From: Alphaproteobacteria bacterium
GTDB lineage: Bacteria > Pseudomonadota > Alphaproteobacteria > TMED109
Length of the DNA: 32,136 nt
Assembly (NCBI GenBank): GCA_029243935.1
Contig: JAQWRB010000129.1
Coordinates: 1-32,136 of the forward strand
Direction: 5' to 3'
Shown: positions 9,064 through 18,280 of the stretch, one piece after another
Layout of the letters: each line of letters starts with the position of its first letter
Position numbering within the stretch: position 1 is the stretch's first letter
Notes under the pieces: model-generated
Told to the model about the DNA's origin: nothing
The model's database searches: none
What the model saw: the letters and a program-made list of their open reading frames with translations, nothing else
Made by a program: the position numbers and the translations under genes

Positions 9064-9930
9064 ATTTTTATTTTTTGTTTTGCTCTCTTGTTCTATAATA
9101 AAGTTTTTTATTCTTAATTTTAATTTATTGATGGCAGAGGCTTCGATTTGTCTTACTCTTTCTTTGCTAATTTTAAGTCTTATCCCAATTTTTTCTAAGG
9201 TATCAGGGGTTTGGCACATATGACGAGCGTTTATTATTATTTTCTCTCTATTGTCTAAGGAATCTAATGCTTTAACTAGCCATTTCTTTTTAGTTGATTT
9301 TTCATCTTTTTTTATGAAAGAATCTTCAATACTTTCTTGATATTTATCTACTAAAAAATTTTGCCATTCTTCTATTGTATCACTATTTAATGGAGAATTT
9401 AAAGAGGCGTCTTTTTTAAGAATATGGCTTTCTCTTTCAGAAATGAATTTTTCTTTAACTCCTAAAAGCCGAGCTGCGTTTTTTCTTTCTTCATAATTTA
9501 TCTCTCCATTAATTTGAAATCGTCTTAAATTAAAGAATAATGATTTTTGAGCTGAGCTAGATCCTATTTTTACTATAGACCAATTCTTTAAAACATATTC
9601 TTGAATAGTAGCTTTTACCCACCACCTTGAATAGGTGGAAAATCTTAAATCTCTAGATAGGTCAAATTTTTCGATAGCTAATAAAAGACCAATATGTCCT
9701 TCTTGAATTAAATCATTAAATGGAAGTCCATAATGCTTAAATTGTGATGCAATTCTAATAACTAATTTAGTGTAAGATAATATTATTTTCTCTAAAGCTT
9801 TAGTATCTCTATTGTTTTTCCACAATTTTGTAAGCGATTGCTCTTGTTCTTTAGATAGTAAAGGGGATTTCATAGATTCAGAGATAAATCTTTCTTCTAC
9901 TTTAATATAATTACTATTTTTTTCATTCAT
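9043..9930 (-). CDS. rpoH: RNA polymerase sigma-32 (heat-shock) factor
   Basis: HYGLPFNDLIQEGHIGLLLAIEKFDLSRDLRFSTYSRWWVKATIQEYVLKNWSIVKIGSSSAQKSLFFNLRR (region 2 plus RpoH box) and region 4 DNREKIIINARHM...LEKIGIRLKISKERVRQIEASAINKLK. 3' end overlaps the 3' end of acnA convergently. Confidence 0.94.
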   Translation of the reverse strand: MNEKNSNYIKVEERFISESMKSPLLSKEQEQSLTKLWKNNRDTKALEKIILSYTKLVIRIASQFKHYGLPFNDLIQEGHIGLLLAIEKFDLSRDLRFSTYSRWWVKATIQEYVLKNWSIVKIGSSSAQKSLFFNLRRFQINGEINYEERKNAARLLGVKEKFISERESHILKKDASLNSPLNSDTIEEWQNFLVDKYQESIEDSFIKKDEKSTKKKWLVKALDSLDNREKIIINARHMCQTPDTLEKIGIRLKISKERVRQIEASAINKLKLRIKNFIIEQESKTKNKNLCRIPD

Positions 9931-10067
9931 ATTAATAGCTTTCTTAATATATCTGTTAAATTAGATACGTATAAAAAACTATTTTAGATGTATGAATTTG
10001 TAGGTTATACATTATGGTATATAATTTAAAATTAAGTTTGTAGAATTTTATTAATAGGAATGTAAAT

Positions 10068-11294
10068 ATGGGTATTGAAGATTTAGAACGGAGATCTGAG
10101 GAGGCTAGGTTAAATGATCAGTTTAAAGAATTAAGACAAATATTAGATAAGGCAAAAAGCCATTCGTACGGGTGGAAAAATATATTGTCACATATAAATC
10201 CGAATGAAATTATAGATATTAAAAGTCTAAAAAAACTTCCAATAACGCGTAAGTCATCATTATCTTTACTACAAAAAAATAAGCCCCCTTTAGGTGGACT
10301 TTCCAATATTCCAGTAAATAAATTTAAAAATTTATTTGTATCTCCTGGGCCAATATATGAGCCAGGGGGTAATAATGATTTTTGGAGAATGTCGCGGGCT
10401 ATGCGTGCTGCTAGTTTTAATGAAGGGGATCTAGTATATAATACATTTGCTTATCATCTAACACCTGCTGGAGAAATGATGGAGCAAGGAGCAAATAAAA
10501 TAGGGGCATGCGTAATTCCTGGAGGAATTGGAAATACTGAACAACAAATTTTAGCTATTAATTGTTTGAGGCCGAATAGATATGTAGGAACCCCTTCTTT
10601 TTTAAAAACTATTTTGGAGCAAGGTAAAGAGAAAAATATTGATGTTTCATCATTAAAAACTGGTTTAGTAGGTGGTGAAGCTTGTCCACCTTCATTAAAA
10701 AAAGTATTAAGTGAATTAGGGTGTCCTGTTCTTCAGTCATATGGTACTGCAGATTTAGGTTTGGTTGCGTATGAGACATGGGATAGTGAAGGAATGTTTT
10801 CTGATGAAGGTGTATTGATAGAAATTGTAAGACCTGGTTCAGAGGATGTTTTACCGGAAGGAGAGGTTGGAGAAGTAGTTGTTACAACTTTAAATCATGA
10901 TTATCCTTTATTTAGGTTTGCTACTGGTGACTTATCAGCGGTAATAACAGAGAAAAGTAAATGTGGCAGAACTGCTATGAGAATAAAAGTTTGGATGTGA
11001 AGAGCAGATCAAACGACTAAAGTAAGAGGTATGTTTGTTAGGCCAGAGCAGCTTACTAATATATCAACTAAAATTAATCAAATATCTAAGTTAAGATTAA
11101 TTATTGGTAATATTGATCATAAAGATACTTTAAAAATATTAGTAGAGGTCTCAGATATTAAAAGTGATATTATAAATATAATAATAGATGAGGCTAAAGC
11201 TGAATTAAAACTAAGGGCTGAAGTTGAAATTGTTGAAAATGGTAAAATACCTAACGATGGTCTAGTAATAGAAGACACAAGAACTTATGAATAA
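10068..11294 (+). CDS. Phenylacetate-CoA ligase-like AMP-forming enzyme, interrupted by an in-frame UGA at 10998-11000
   Basis: ORFs 10068-11000 and 11031-11294 are in the same frame. The joined product reads ...GRTAMRIKVWM-[UGA]-RADQTTKVRGMFVRPEQL..., matching the family consensus GWMGRADQTTKVRGMFV with UGA at the conserved Gly. Confidence 0.85.
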
Positions 11295-11310
11295 TATATT
11301 AGGTGATTAA

Positions 11311-11925
11311 TTGAATAAAAATTTTTTAATTCAAGCGCAAGATTTATCTTTTGAACGAAGTGGGCGAATAATTTTTTCTTCTTTAAATATATCTCTAGAG
11401 GAAGGTCAGATTATTTTTATTAAGGGAAAAAATGGATCTGGAAAAACATCATTATTAAGGTGCTTGGCTGGCTTTACTCCAACAACTAGTGGAAAAATTT
11501 TATGGTATGGGAATGAAGTCTTACCTGCTTTTTATTCTGAAGAACCTCTTGTTGCGTGGTTAGGTCATTTAGATGCTATAAAAGGGTCACTAACTGTTAA
11601 GGAAAACTTATTATTTTTTTCTAAAATATGGTCAGTAAAATCGAATACCTTTAATAAATGTATAAAAAAATTATCCTTTGAAAAGTTTATGAACTTTCCT
11701 GCTTCTTGGTTATCGGCAGGTGAAAAAAGAAGACTAAGCTTAATAAGACTTTCTTTTTGTCCAGCTAAAGTTTGGATTTTAGATGAGCCGTCCACTTTTT
11801 TAGATAGTGATAATCGTGAAATTTTAATAGGTATAATGAACACGCACCTTAAGAATAAGGGGGCAATAGTATGTGCAACTCACGATAGTTTAAAGATATC
11901 CAATGCCTTGGAATTAACTTTATAA
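11311..11925 (+). CDS. ccmA: Heme exporter ATP-binding protein CcmA
   Basis: ABC ATPase: IKGKNGSGKTSLLRCLAGFTPTTSGKI (Walker A), WLSAGEKRRLSLIRL (signature), VWILDEPSTFLD (Walker B); followed by ccmBC; TTG start. Confidence 0.95.
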   Translation: MNKNFLIQAQDLSFERSGRIIFSSLNISLEEGQIIFIKGKNGSGKTSLLRCLAGFTPTTSGKILWYGNEVLPAFYSEEPLVAWLGHLDAIKGSLTVKENLLFFSKIWSVKSNTFNKCIKKLSFEKFMNFPASWLSAGEKRRLSLIRLSFCPAKVWILDEPSTFLDSDNREILIGIMNTHLKNKGAIVCATHDSLKISNALELTL

Positions 11926-11971
11926 ATATTTAATAATTCCATTTACTAAAAGAGAAGATATATAAATAAGT

Positions 11972-12637
11972 ATGAATAAATTTTGTAGATTAATTTTAAG
12001 AGATATACATTTAGTAATTAAAGGGTCAAGTGATGCGGCGGCTGCTTTATTATTTTATTTATTAGCTATTATAATGTTTCCTTTATCTTCAGGGACTGAG
12101 TCCACTTTATTAACAAGTATAGCAGGGGGGGCAATATGGGTTGCAGCTCTATTTTCTTCCTTACTATCTTTAGATCGTCTATTTAGGTCTGATTTTGAAG
12201 ATGGTTCGCTAGAACAATTAGCTTTATCAGGAATATCCTTAGAAACTATTGTGCTATCTAAGTGCTTTGCACATTGGCTAACAAATGGCCTTCCAATAGT
12301 TATTCTTTCACCTATTTTAGCACTAATAATAGGATTAGATTTTTCATATTGGTGGATACTATGTTTAACACTTTTAATAGGAACTCCATCTCTTACATTA
12401 ATAGGAGCTACTCCTGCAGCTTTATCTTGCGCAATAGGAAAAGGAGGGGTATTAACAGCACTAATAATATTGCCTTTAATGTTACCTGTTTTAATACTGG
12501 GTTCAGGAGCAATCACTGCTGAGATTTCAGGCTTGGGAGGATTTGGACATATATATGCTTTGACAGCAATTCTTCCTCTTTCGTTATTAGCAGTTCCATT
12601 TTTAGCTTCTAAGGCTTTACGCCTTGGTTGGGAATAG
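11972..12637 (+). CDS. ccmB: Heme exporter membrane protein CcmB
   Basis: Hydrophobic multi-TM protein with RLFRSDFEDGSLEQLALSG and GTPSLTLIGATPAAL motifs typical of CcmB; position between ccmA and ccmC. Confidence 0.95.
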   Translation: MNKFCRLILRDIHLVIKGSSDAAAALLFYLLAIIMFPLSSGTESTLLTSIAGGAIWVAALFSSLLSLDRLFRSDFEDGSLEQLALSGISLETIVLSKCFAHWLTNGLPIVILSPILALIIGLDFSYWWILCLTLLIGTPSLTLIGATPAALSCAIGKGGVLTALIILPLMLPVLILGSGAITAEISGLGGFGHIYALTAILPLSLLAVPFLASKALRLGWE

Positions 12638-12647
12638 GAGAGTATGT

Positions 12648-13385
12648 ATGCAAAATATATTTAACTTTTTAGCTAACCCATCACGATTTAGACTTTTTTC
12701 CCAAAAATACTATTCTTATACATTATTTATTATGTTTACATTTATATTTTTAGGCCTTTGGTATGGTTTAGTTAATTCACCGCCAGATTATCAACAAGGG
12801 GAAACAGTTAGAATAATGTATGTTCATGTTCCTGCAGCATGGATGGCAATGATGATTTATCTTTCAATGACAATAATGAGTATTTTTGCTCTTGTGTGGA
12901 GACATCCTTTAGCTGATATATTATCTAAATGTAGTGCACCAATAGGTGCAAGTTTTACACTTATTGCTTTAGTAACAGGATCAATCTGGGGAAAACCTAC
13001 ATGGGGAACATGGTGGGTATGGGATGCTCGTTTAACATCAGTTTTTATTCTATTTTTAATCTATATGGGGCATATTACATTAGTAAGATCTTTTGAGGAT
13101 GAATATAAAGGGGCTCGTGCTGGAGCTATATTAACATTGATTGGAGCTTTTAATCTTCCAATTATAAAATTTTCAGTTGATTGGTGGAATACTCTTCATC
13201 AACCAGCAAGTGTAATAAAATTAGATGGACCCACTATCCATATAGACATGATGATCCCTCTAATTTTAATGGCTTTAGGGTTTTTATTTTTTTATTTTTC
13301 GTTTTTATTAATCAATGTGCAAACTGAACTAAATAATAGAAAGCTAAAAAAATTATTTATTCAAAATTTTAGTGTAAAACATTAA
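12648..13385 (+). CDS. ccmC: Heme exporter / heme handling protein CcmC
   Basis: IMYVHVPAAWMA, SIWGKPTWGTWWVWDARLTS (WWD heme-handling motif). ORF track starts at TTG 12624; ATG 12648 preceded by TAGGAG is the better start. Confidence 0.96.
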   Translation: MQNIFNFLANPSRFRLFSQKYYSYTLFIMFTFIFLGLWYGLVNSPPDYQQGETVRIMYVHVPAAWMAMMIYLSMTIMSIFALVWRHPLADILSKCSAPIGASFTLIALVTGSIWGKPTWGTWWVWDARLTSVFILFLIYMGHITLVRSFEDEYKGARAGAILTLIGAFNLPIIKFSVDWWNTLHQPASVIKLDGPTIHIDMMIPLILMALGFLFFYFSFLLINVQTELNNRKLKKLFIQNFSVKH

Positions 13386-13404
13386 TTATAAATGAGGAGG
13401 TAAA

Positions 13405-13551
13405 ATGGATAACCACTTAATATTTGTATATTCGGCATATTTTTTTACCTTTTTAGTATTAATACTTATTGGTATAAATTATTTTTTAGCATTTAAAAAA
13501 TCTAATAAAAAAATTGGTAGTTTTAAAAACAACGCGAAAAAAAATAAATAA
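13405..13551 (+). CDS. ccmD: CcmD-like small heme exporter subunit
   Basis: Manually translated 48-aa ORF missing from the ORF track: MDNHLIFVYSAYFFTFLVLILIGINYFLAFKKSNKKIGSFKNNAKKNK*; single TM helix, basic C-terminus, AGGAGG RBS, located between ccmC and ccmE. Confidence 0.88.
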   Translation: MDNHLIFVYSAYFFTFLVLILIGINYFLAFKKSNKKIGSFKNNAKKNK

Positions 13552-13552
13552 A

Positions 13553-14017
13553 ATGAATATAGCAAAAATAAAAAGACGTAAAAGGTTATCAATATTATTA
13601 TTAGGTTTTATAGCAATTAGTATATCTGGTTTCTTAATATTATCTGCTAGTCGTGATTCATTAATTTTTTTTTATTCCCCTACTGAGCTTAAAGAAAAAC
13701 AAGAAATTATTGGAAAAATCATTAGAATAGGAGGCTTGGTTAGAGAAAATAGCATTAAATTAAAAGAACAATCAGAGATACAATTTATAGTTGAAGATGG
13801 AGAAAATTATATTTTAGTTAACTATACTGGAATGTTGCCTGATTTGTTTAGAGAAGGCCAAGGAGTTATCTGTGAAGGAAAAATTGGAGAAGATTCAATT
13901 TTTATAGCTAATAAAATTTTAGCTAAGCATGATGAAAAGTATATGCCACCTGAAGTTGCCGAAATACTAAAGAAAACTGGAAAATGGAAAGGAGAAGGTG
14001 AAACAAATGATTATTGA
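13553..14017 (+). CDS. ccmE: Cytochrome c maturation heme chaperone CcmE
   Basis: RRKRLSILLLGF TM anchor, VRENSIKL, FIVEDGENYILVNYTGMLPDLFREGQGVICEG and the heme-binding ILAKHDEKYMPPEV motif; ATG at 13553 in frame with the ORF; stop UGA overlapping ccmF. Confidence 0.95.
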   Translation: MNIAKIKRRKRLSILLLGFIAISISGFLILSASRDSLIFFYSPTELKEKQEIIGKIIRIGGLVRENSIKLKEQSEIQFIVEDGENYILVNYTGMLPDLFREGQGVICEGKIGEDSIFIANKILAKHDEKYMPPEVAEILKKTGKWKGEGETNDY

Positions 14018-15959
14018 ATTAGGACATTTTCTTTTAGCTTTAGCTCTTTCATTATCTATATTTCAATTTTTGGTGCCAGCCGTAGGTGTTAAATTTAATT
14101 ATCATAGCATGATGAAGTCCACTTCTATTATATCTTATATGAGTTTTATACTAGTGTTATTTTCATTTTTATCTTTAGTGTATGCCTATATTACTTCTGA
14201 TTTTTCTGTATCTTTAGTAGCAAAAAACTCACATTCATTAAAACCTCTTCTCTATAAAATATCTGGTGTATGGGGTAATCATGAGGGGTCTTTATTATTA
14301 TGGGTATTAATACTAACATTTTATAGTGTAGCTGTTGCAATATTAGGTAGACGTCTTCCTTTAAAGTTACTTTCACTAGTTTTGTCATGCCAAGGTTTAA
14401 TAGCAGTGGCATTTATAAGCTTTATTTTATTTACATCTAACCCTTTTGTCAGAATATTTTTTCCTAATGCAGAAGGTGAAGGCTTTAATCCAATATTACA
14501 GGACTTTGGTCTAGCTATACATCCTCCATTTCTATATCTAGGATATGTAGGATTATCAGTAACATTTTCTTTTTCAATAGCAGCTTTATTGGTAGGAAAA
14601 GTAGATACAATTTGGGTTAAATGGGTTAGACCATGGACTTTAATAGCATGGGTGTTTTTAACTATCGGAATTGCTCTAGGTTCTTGGTGGGCATATCGAG
14701 AGTTAGGATGGGGTGGCTGGTGGTTTTGGGACCCTGTAGAAAATGCTTCTTTTATGCCTTGGCTTGTCGCTACTGCTTTATTACATTCTTCAATAGTTGC
14801 AGAAAAAAGAGATACTTTAAAGGCATGGACTATTTTATTAGCAATTATAGCCTTTTCTTTTTGTTTGCTAGGTACATTTATCGTAAGGTCTGGAGTTCTT
14901 GTTTCTGTTCATGCTTTTGCATCAGATCCATCAAGAGGACTATATATTCTTTTATTATTAGTATTCTTTACAGGAGGAGGCTTAGTACTATTTGCTAAAA
15001 GAGCACCTTATCTAAAGTCTGGTAGTCTTTTTAAGCCTTTAAGTAGAGAGGGAGCGTTAGTAATTAATAATATAATATTTGCCTCTGCGGCTGCAACTGT
15101 TCTTTTAGGGACATTATACCCAATCTTTATAGATGCTATAAATAATTCAAAAGTTTCTGTTGGCCCTCCTTATTTTGAGGCAGTTTTTATACCCTTAATG
15201 GTCCCTGCTATATTATTGTGTGCATTTAGTCCTATGTTATCTTGGAAAAGAGCTATAATAGATAATATTATAGAGAGAATTATTGCTGTCTTTATATGTT
15301 CTTTATTCTTAGCATCTTTAATTATTATTATACATGGCGGCTCCGCTTCAGCTTTTTTAGGACTCTTTTTAGCATTCTGGCTTATTTGTGGAACGTTGTA
15401 TGAATTTTTAATAAAAGTAGGGGTAAAATCTTCTTTTAAAACTTTTATACAAAGGGCGTTAAATTTGCCTAGGTCTGCTTATGGAATGAGTGTTGCTCAT
15501 ATAGGAGTTGCTATATTTATTATTGGTGTGACAGTTTCTGGCGCTTGGCGCATAGATATAGAAAAGCCAATAATATTAGGAGAAAAAATAATAGTTAAAG
15601 ACATAGAATTAACTTTTAAAAATATTAAAAAAGTTGAGGGTCCTAATTGGAACGCAGATAGAGGTGAGTTTGAAATTATTACAAGTAATGGAGCTAAACA
15701 TTTCTTATATCCAGAACGTAGATTTTATCCTGCTTCGCAAGTTAATACCAGTGAGCCCGCAATTATGTCAGGCATATTTTCTGATTTATATATAGTATTA
15801 GGAGAAAGTCTTCAGGAGGAAGATAGCTTTGCATTTAGGATATACTACTCTCCTTTTATTAGTTGGATTTGGTTCGGCATTCTTCTTATGGCAGTGGGCG
15901 GAATTTTGTCTTTATCAGATAGAAAGCATAGATTAGGCTATGGTTTAAAACAGGTTTAA
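14007..15959 (+). CDS. ccmF: Heme lyase subunit CcmF
   Basis: GVWGNHEGSLLLWVLIL, GLAIHPPFLYLGYVGL, WWAYRELGWGGWWFWDPVENASFMPWL; ATG 14007 preceded by GGAGAAGG (ORF track start GTG 13998). Confidence 0.97.
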   Translation: MIIELGHFLLALALSLSIFQFLVPAVGVKFNYHSMMKSTSIISYMSFILVLFSFLSLVYAYITSDFSVSLVAKNSHSLKPLLYKISGVWGNHEGSLLLWVLILTFYSVAVAILGRRLPLKLLSLVLSCQGLIAVAFISFILFTSNPFVRIFFPNAEGEGFNPILQDFGLAIHPPFLYLGYVGLSVTFSFSIAALLVGKVDTIWVKWVRPWTLIAWVFLTIGIALGSWWAYRELGWGGWWFWDPVENASFMPWLVATALLHSSIVAEKRDTLKAWTILLAIIAFSFCLLGTFIVRSGVLVSVHAFASDPSRGLYILLLLVFFTGGGLVLFAKRAPYLKSGSLFKPLSREGALVINNIIFASAAATVLLGTLYPIFIDAINNSKVSVGPPYFEAVFIPLMVPAILLCAFSPMLSWKRAIIDNIIERIIAVFICSLFLASLIIIIHGGSASAFLGLFLAFWLICGTLYEFLIKVGVKSSFKTFIQRALNLPRSAYGMSVAHIGVAIFIIGVTVSGAWRIDIEKPIILGEKIIVKDIELTFKNIKKVEGPNWNADRGEFEIITSNGAKHFLYPERRFYPASQVNTSEPAIMSGIFSDLYIVLGESLQEEDSFAFRIYYSPFISWIWFGILLMAVGGILSLSDRKHRLGYGLKQV

Positions 15960-15960
15960 T

Positions 15961-16521
15961 ATGAAAAATAAGTTAAAATATTTTTATTCATATACTCCAT
16001 TAATTGTCTTTTTAATTTTAGTATTGTTTTTTGCTAGACAATTAATCTTAAAAGAAGATCCTTCTGAATTGCCATCAGTACTTATAGATGAAAAATTTCC
16101 TAGTATAATCTTATCAGAATTAGAAGGCTATAAAGTATTTTCAAATAAAAACTTAATTAACGCAAATGGTCCTTCATTAGTTAATATTTGGTCAAGTTGG
16201 TGCGTGCCATGTAAAGTTGAGCATGAGTATTTAATGAGTATGAGTAATAATGATAATATTATTATTTATGGGATTAATTATAAAGATAACAAAGCAGAGG
16301 CGTTAAAAGTATTAGATCTAAACGGCAATCCTTTTTATGCTATTGGGGCTGATCAAGATGGGATGCAATCTATTAATTTAGGGGTATATGGTGTCCCAGA
16401 AACATTTATTATAGATAGAGATGGAAATATTAGGTATCGTCATGTGGGTCCAATATTAGAATATGATATGGAAAAAATTATTTTGCCAATTATTAATAAA
16501 ATTAAACAGGAAAGATTATGA
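15961..16521 (+). CDS. ccmG: Thiol:disulfide interchange protein CcmG/DsbE
   Basis: Membrane-anchored thioredoxin fold, NIWSSWCVPCKVEH (CxxC) and GVYGVPETFIIDRDGNIRYRHVGP; ATGA overlap with ccmH. Confidence 0.95.
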   Translation: MKNKLKYFYSYTPLIVFLILVLFFARQLILKEDPSELPSVLIDEKFPSIILSELEGYKVFSNKNLINANGPSLVNIWSSWCVPCKVEHEYLMSMSNNDNIIIYGINYKDNKAEALKVLDLNGNPFYAIGADQDGMQSINLGVYGVPETFIIDRDGNIRYRHVGPILEYDMEKIILPIINKIKQERL

Positions 16522-16955
16522 CAACTATAATAAAATTTATATTTTGTTTTTTTATTATTAGTAATTCTGTTTTAGCAGATAATAATAAAGCAGCATATGA
16601 ACTATATAAAGAACTGCGTTGTTTAGTATGTCAAAATCAATCTTTATTGGAGTCTGATGCTCCCTTAGCGCTTGATTTAAAAAAAGTAGTTAGGGATAAG
16701 ATAGAATTAGGGCAATCAAAAAATGAAATAAAAAAATTCTTAGTTGATAGATATGGGGAATTTATTTTATTAAAGCCAAAATATTCTATTCAAAATATTT
16801 TATTATGGCTTGGGCCAATACTTTTTTTATTCATAGGTTTTTTTGTGACTTTTGTTTTCTTAAGAAAGCAATCTATGTATAAGGAAGAACCACTTCCTTT
16901 AACTAATAAAGAAGAAAATAGTTTGAAAAAAATATTAGACAATAATGTGTCCTAA
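16518..16955 (+). CDS. ccmH: Cytochrome c maturation protein CcmH (CcmL)
   Basis: ELRCLVCQNQSLLESDAPLALDLKKVVRDKIELG...LVDRYGEFILLKPKY with LRCxxCQNQ motif; TM at C-terminus. Confidence 0.95.
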   Translation: MTTIIKFIFCFFIISNSVLADNNKAAYELYKELRCLVCQNQSLLESDAPLALDLKKVVRDKIELGQSKNEIKKFLVDRYGEFILLKPKYSIQNILLWLGPILFLFIGFFVTFVFLRKQSMYKEEPLPLTNKEENSLKKILDNNVS

Positions 16956-18265
16956 TGAACATATTTATTTTTATAATAATTTTAATAGCATTATTTTTTT
17001 CATTAATAATAATATATTTTTTAAATAAATCTACAAAAAGTCTTTCAGTAAGTGAGGTTAATAATAATATTTTTAAGCTACAGCTTAATGAAATTGGTAA
17101 AGACCTTAAAATGGGTGTTATAAAGCAAGAAGAATATAATTTGCTGAAAAATGAACTTTCCAGAAGAATTTTAAAATACTCTTTAAAAAATAATTTAGAA
17201 TCAAAACAAGGCGGAAAAGTAGAAATTTATTTTTTTAAATTAATTTCTGTGCCAATAATTATAATTTCTTCTATTATTTTTTACTATTCTAGTGGACAAC
17301 CTAGTTTACCAGACTTGCCATTATCTTTTAGAGAAGCAAATGGTGTGCCAGAAGTATTTTATCAGAGAGCAATAATACATATTGATAAACAAATTATCAA
17401 TTCAGAAGATAGTATGGAATTATATATTTTAAAGGCAAATACATTAAGCACTTTAAATCAAAATGATCAGGCGTTGATAGTTTGGAAACATATTATTGAT
17501 AATTTCCAAGACAAGCTTGATGCAATAACATTTTTATCTTATGGAGAGGCAATTATTCAAGGTGCAATTAATAAAGAAGATAAAATAATTATTTCAGATG
17601 AAGCTAAAGAAGTATTTGAAAATGCAGCCAAATTATCAAGTGTTGATAATGAAATTGGAGCGCTAGCCAGATTTTATATAGGTATGCACGCTTATCAAAA
17701 CCAAAATATGTTATTAGCTAACAATATCTGGGGTTTCATTTTGGAATCTGCACCTGATGAAGCTTCATGGAAAAAGCAGCTTGAAGGACAGATTAAACAA
17801 TTTTCTGATAATAAAACTAATATACAAGAGCAAGATATTAAATCTATGGTTGAGAGGTTAGCTAAGAGACTTTATGATTCAGATAGTCAAGATGTAATTC
17901 AATGGCAAAAATTAGGACGATCCTATTTGGTATTAGGAAAAATAGAGGAGGCTAATAAGGCATATCAAAAGGCCTATGATCTAGATATTAGCAATATAGA
18001 TTCTACTAAAGGTTTAGCTGAGTCAATGTTATTAAGCCAAAAGGACAATAAAAATGTTAGTAATAATATTATCATTTTATTTGAAAGTATTTTAAGTAAG
18101 GAAGAGAATTATCCACTTGCATTATGGATCATTGCAGAGCATGAAATGATATTAAATAATTACCAAAGAGCCAAAACATTATTAAATAGACTTTTAATTC
18201 AGTTGTCGGAAGACTCAGAAGAATATAATTTGGTTCTTAATAAGCTTAAAGAAATAAATAATTAA
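16955..18265 (+). CDS. ccmI: Cytochrome c maturation protein CcmI (TPR)
   Basis: N-terminal TM, EIGKDLKMGVIKQEEYNLLKNELSRRIL segment, second TM and TPR repeats (WQKLGRSYLVLGKIEEANKAYQKAYDLD); immediately follows ccmH. Confidence 0.92.
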   Translation: MNIFIFIIILIALFFSLIIIYFLNKSTKSLSVSEVNNNIFKLQLNEIGKDLKMGVIKQEEYNLLKNELSRRILKYSLKNNLESKQGGKVEIYFFKLISVPIIIISSIIFYYSSGQPSLPDLPLSFREANGVPEVFYQRAIIHIDKQIINSEDSMELYILKANTLSTLNQNDQALIVWKHIIDNFQDKLDAITFLSYGEAIIQGAINKEDKIIISDEAKEVFENAAKLSSVDNEIGALARFYIGMHAYQNQNMLLANNIWGFILESAPDEASWKKQLEGQIKQFSDNKTNIQEQDIKSMVERLAKRLYDSDSQDVIQWQKLGRSYLVLGKIEEANKAYQKAYDLDISNIDSTKGLAESMLLSQKDNKNVSNNIIILFESILSKEENYPLALWIIAEHEMILNNYQRAKTLLNRLLIQLSEDSEEYNLVLNKLKEINN

Positions 18266-18280
18266 ATAGGATAGTTTAGT

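Noticed and set aside
10998-11000. UGA as selenocysteine or tryptophan in the PaaK-like gene (and at 25029-25031 in etfA)
   Set aside because: Both positions are conserved glycines in their families, not Cys/Sec or Trp. I see no convincing stem-loop immediately downstream that resembles a bacterial SECIS, and Trp is encoded by UGG throughout the conserved motifs.
12055-12516. 153-aa minus-strand ORF inside ccmB (and 12262..12522 +)
   Set aside because: Overlap fully with the confident ccmB coding frame and show no recognisable domain; typical shadow ORFs.
14633-14998. 121-aa + ORF inside ccmF
   Set aside because: Alternative-frame shadow of ccmF with Cys/Arg/Phe-rich composition and no family resemblance.
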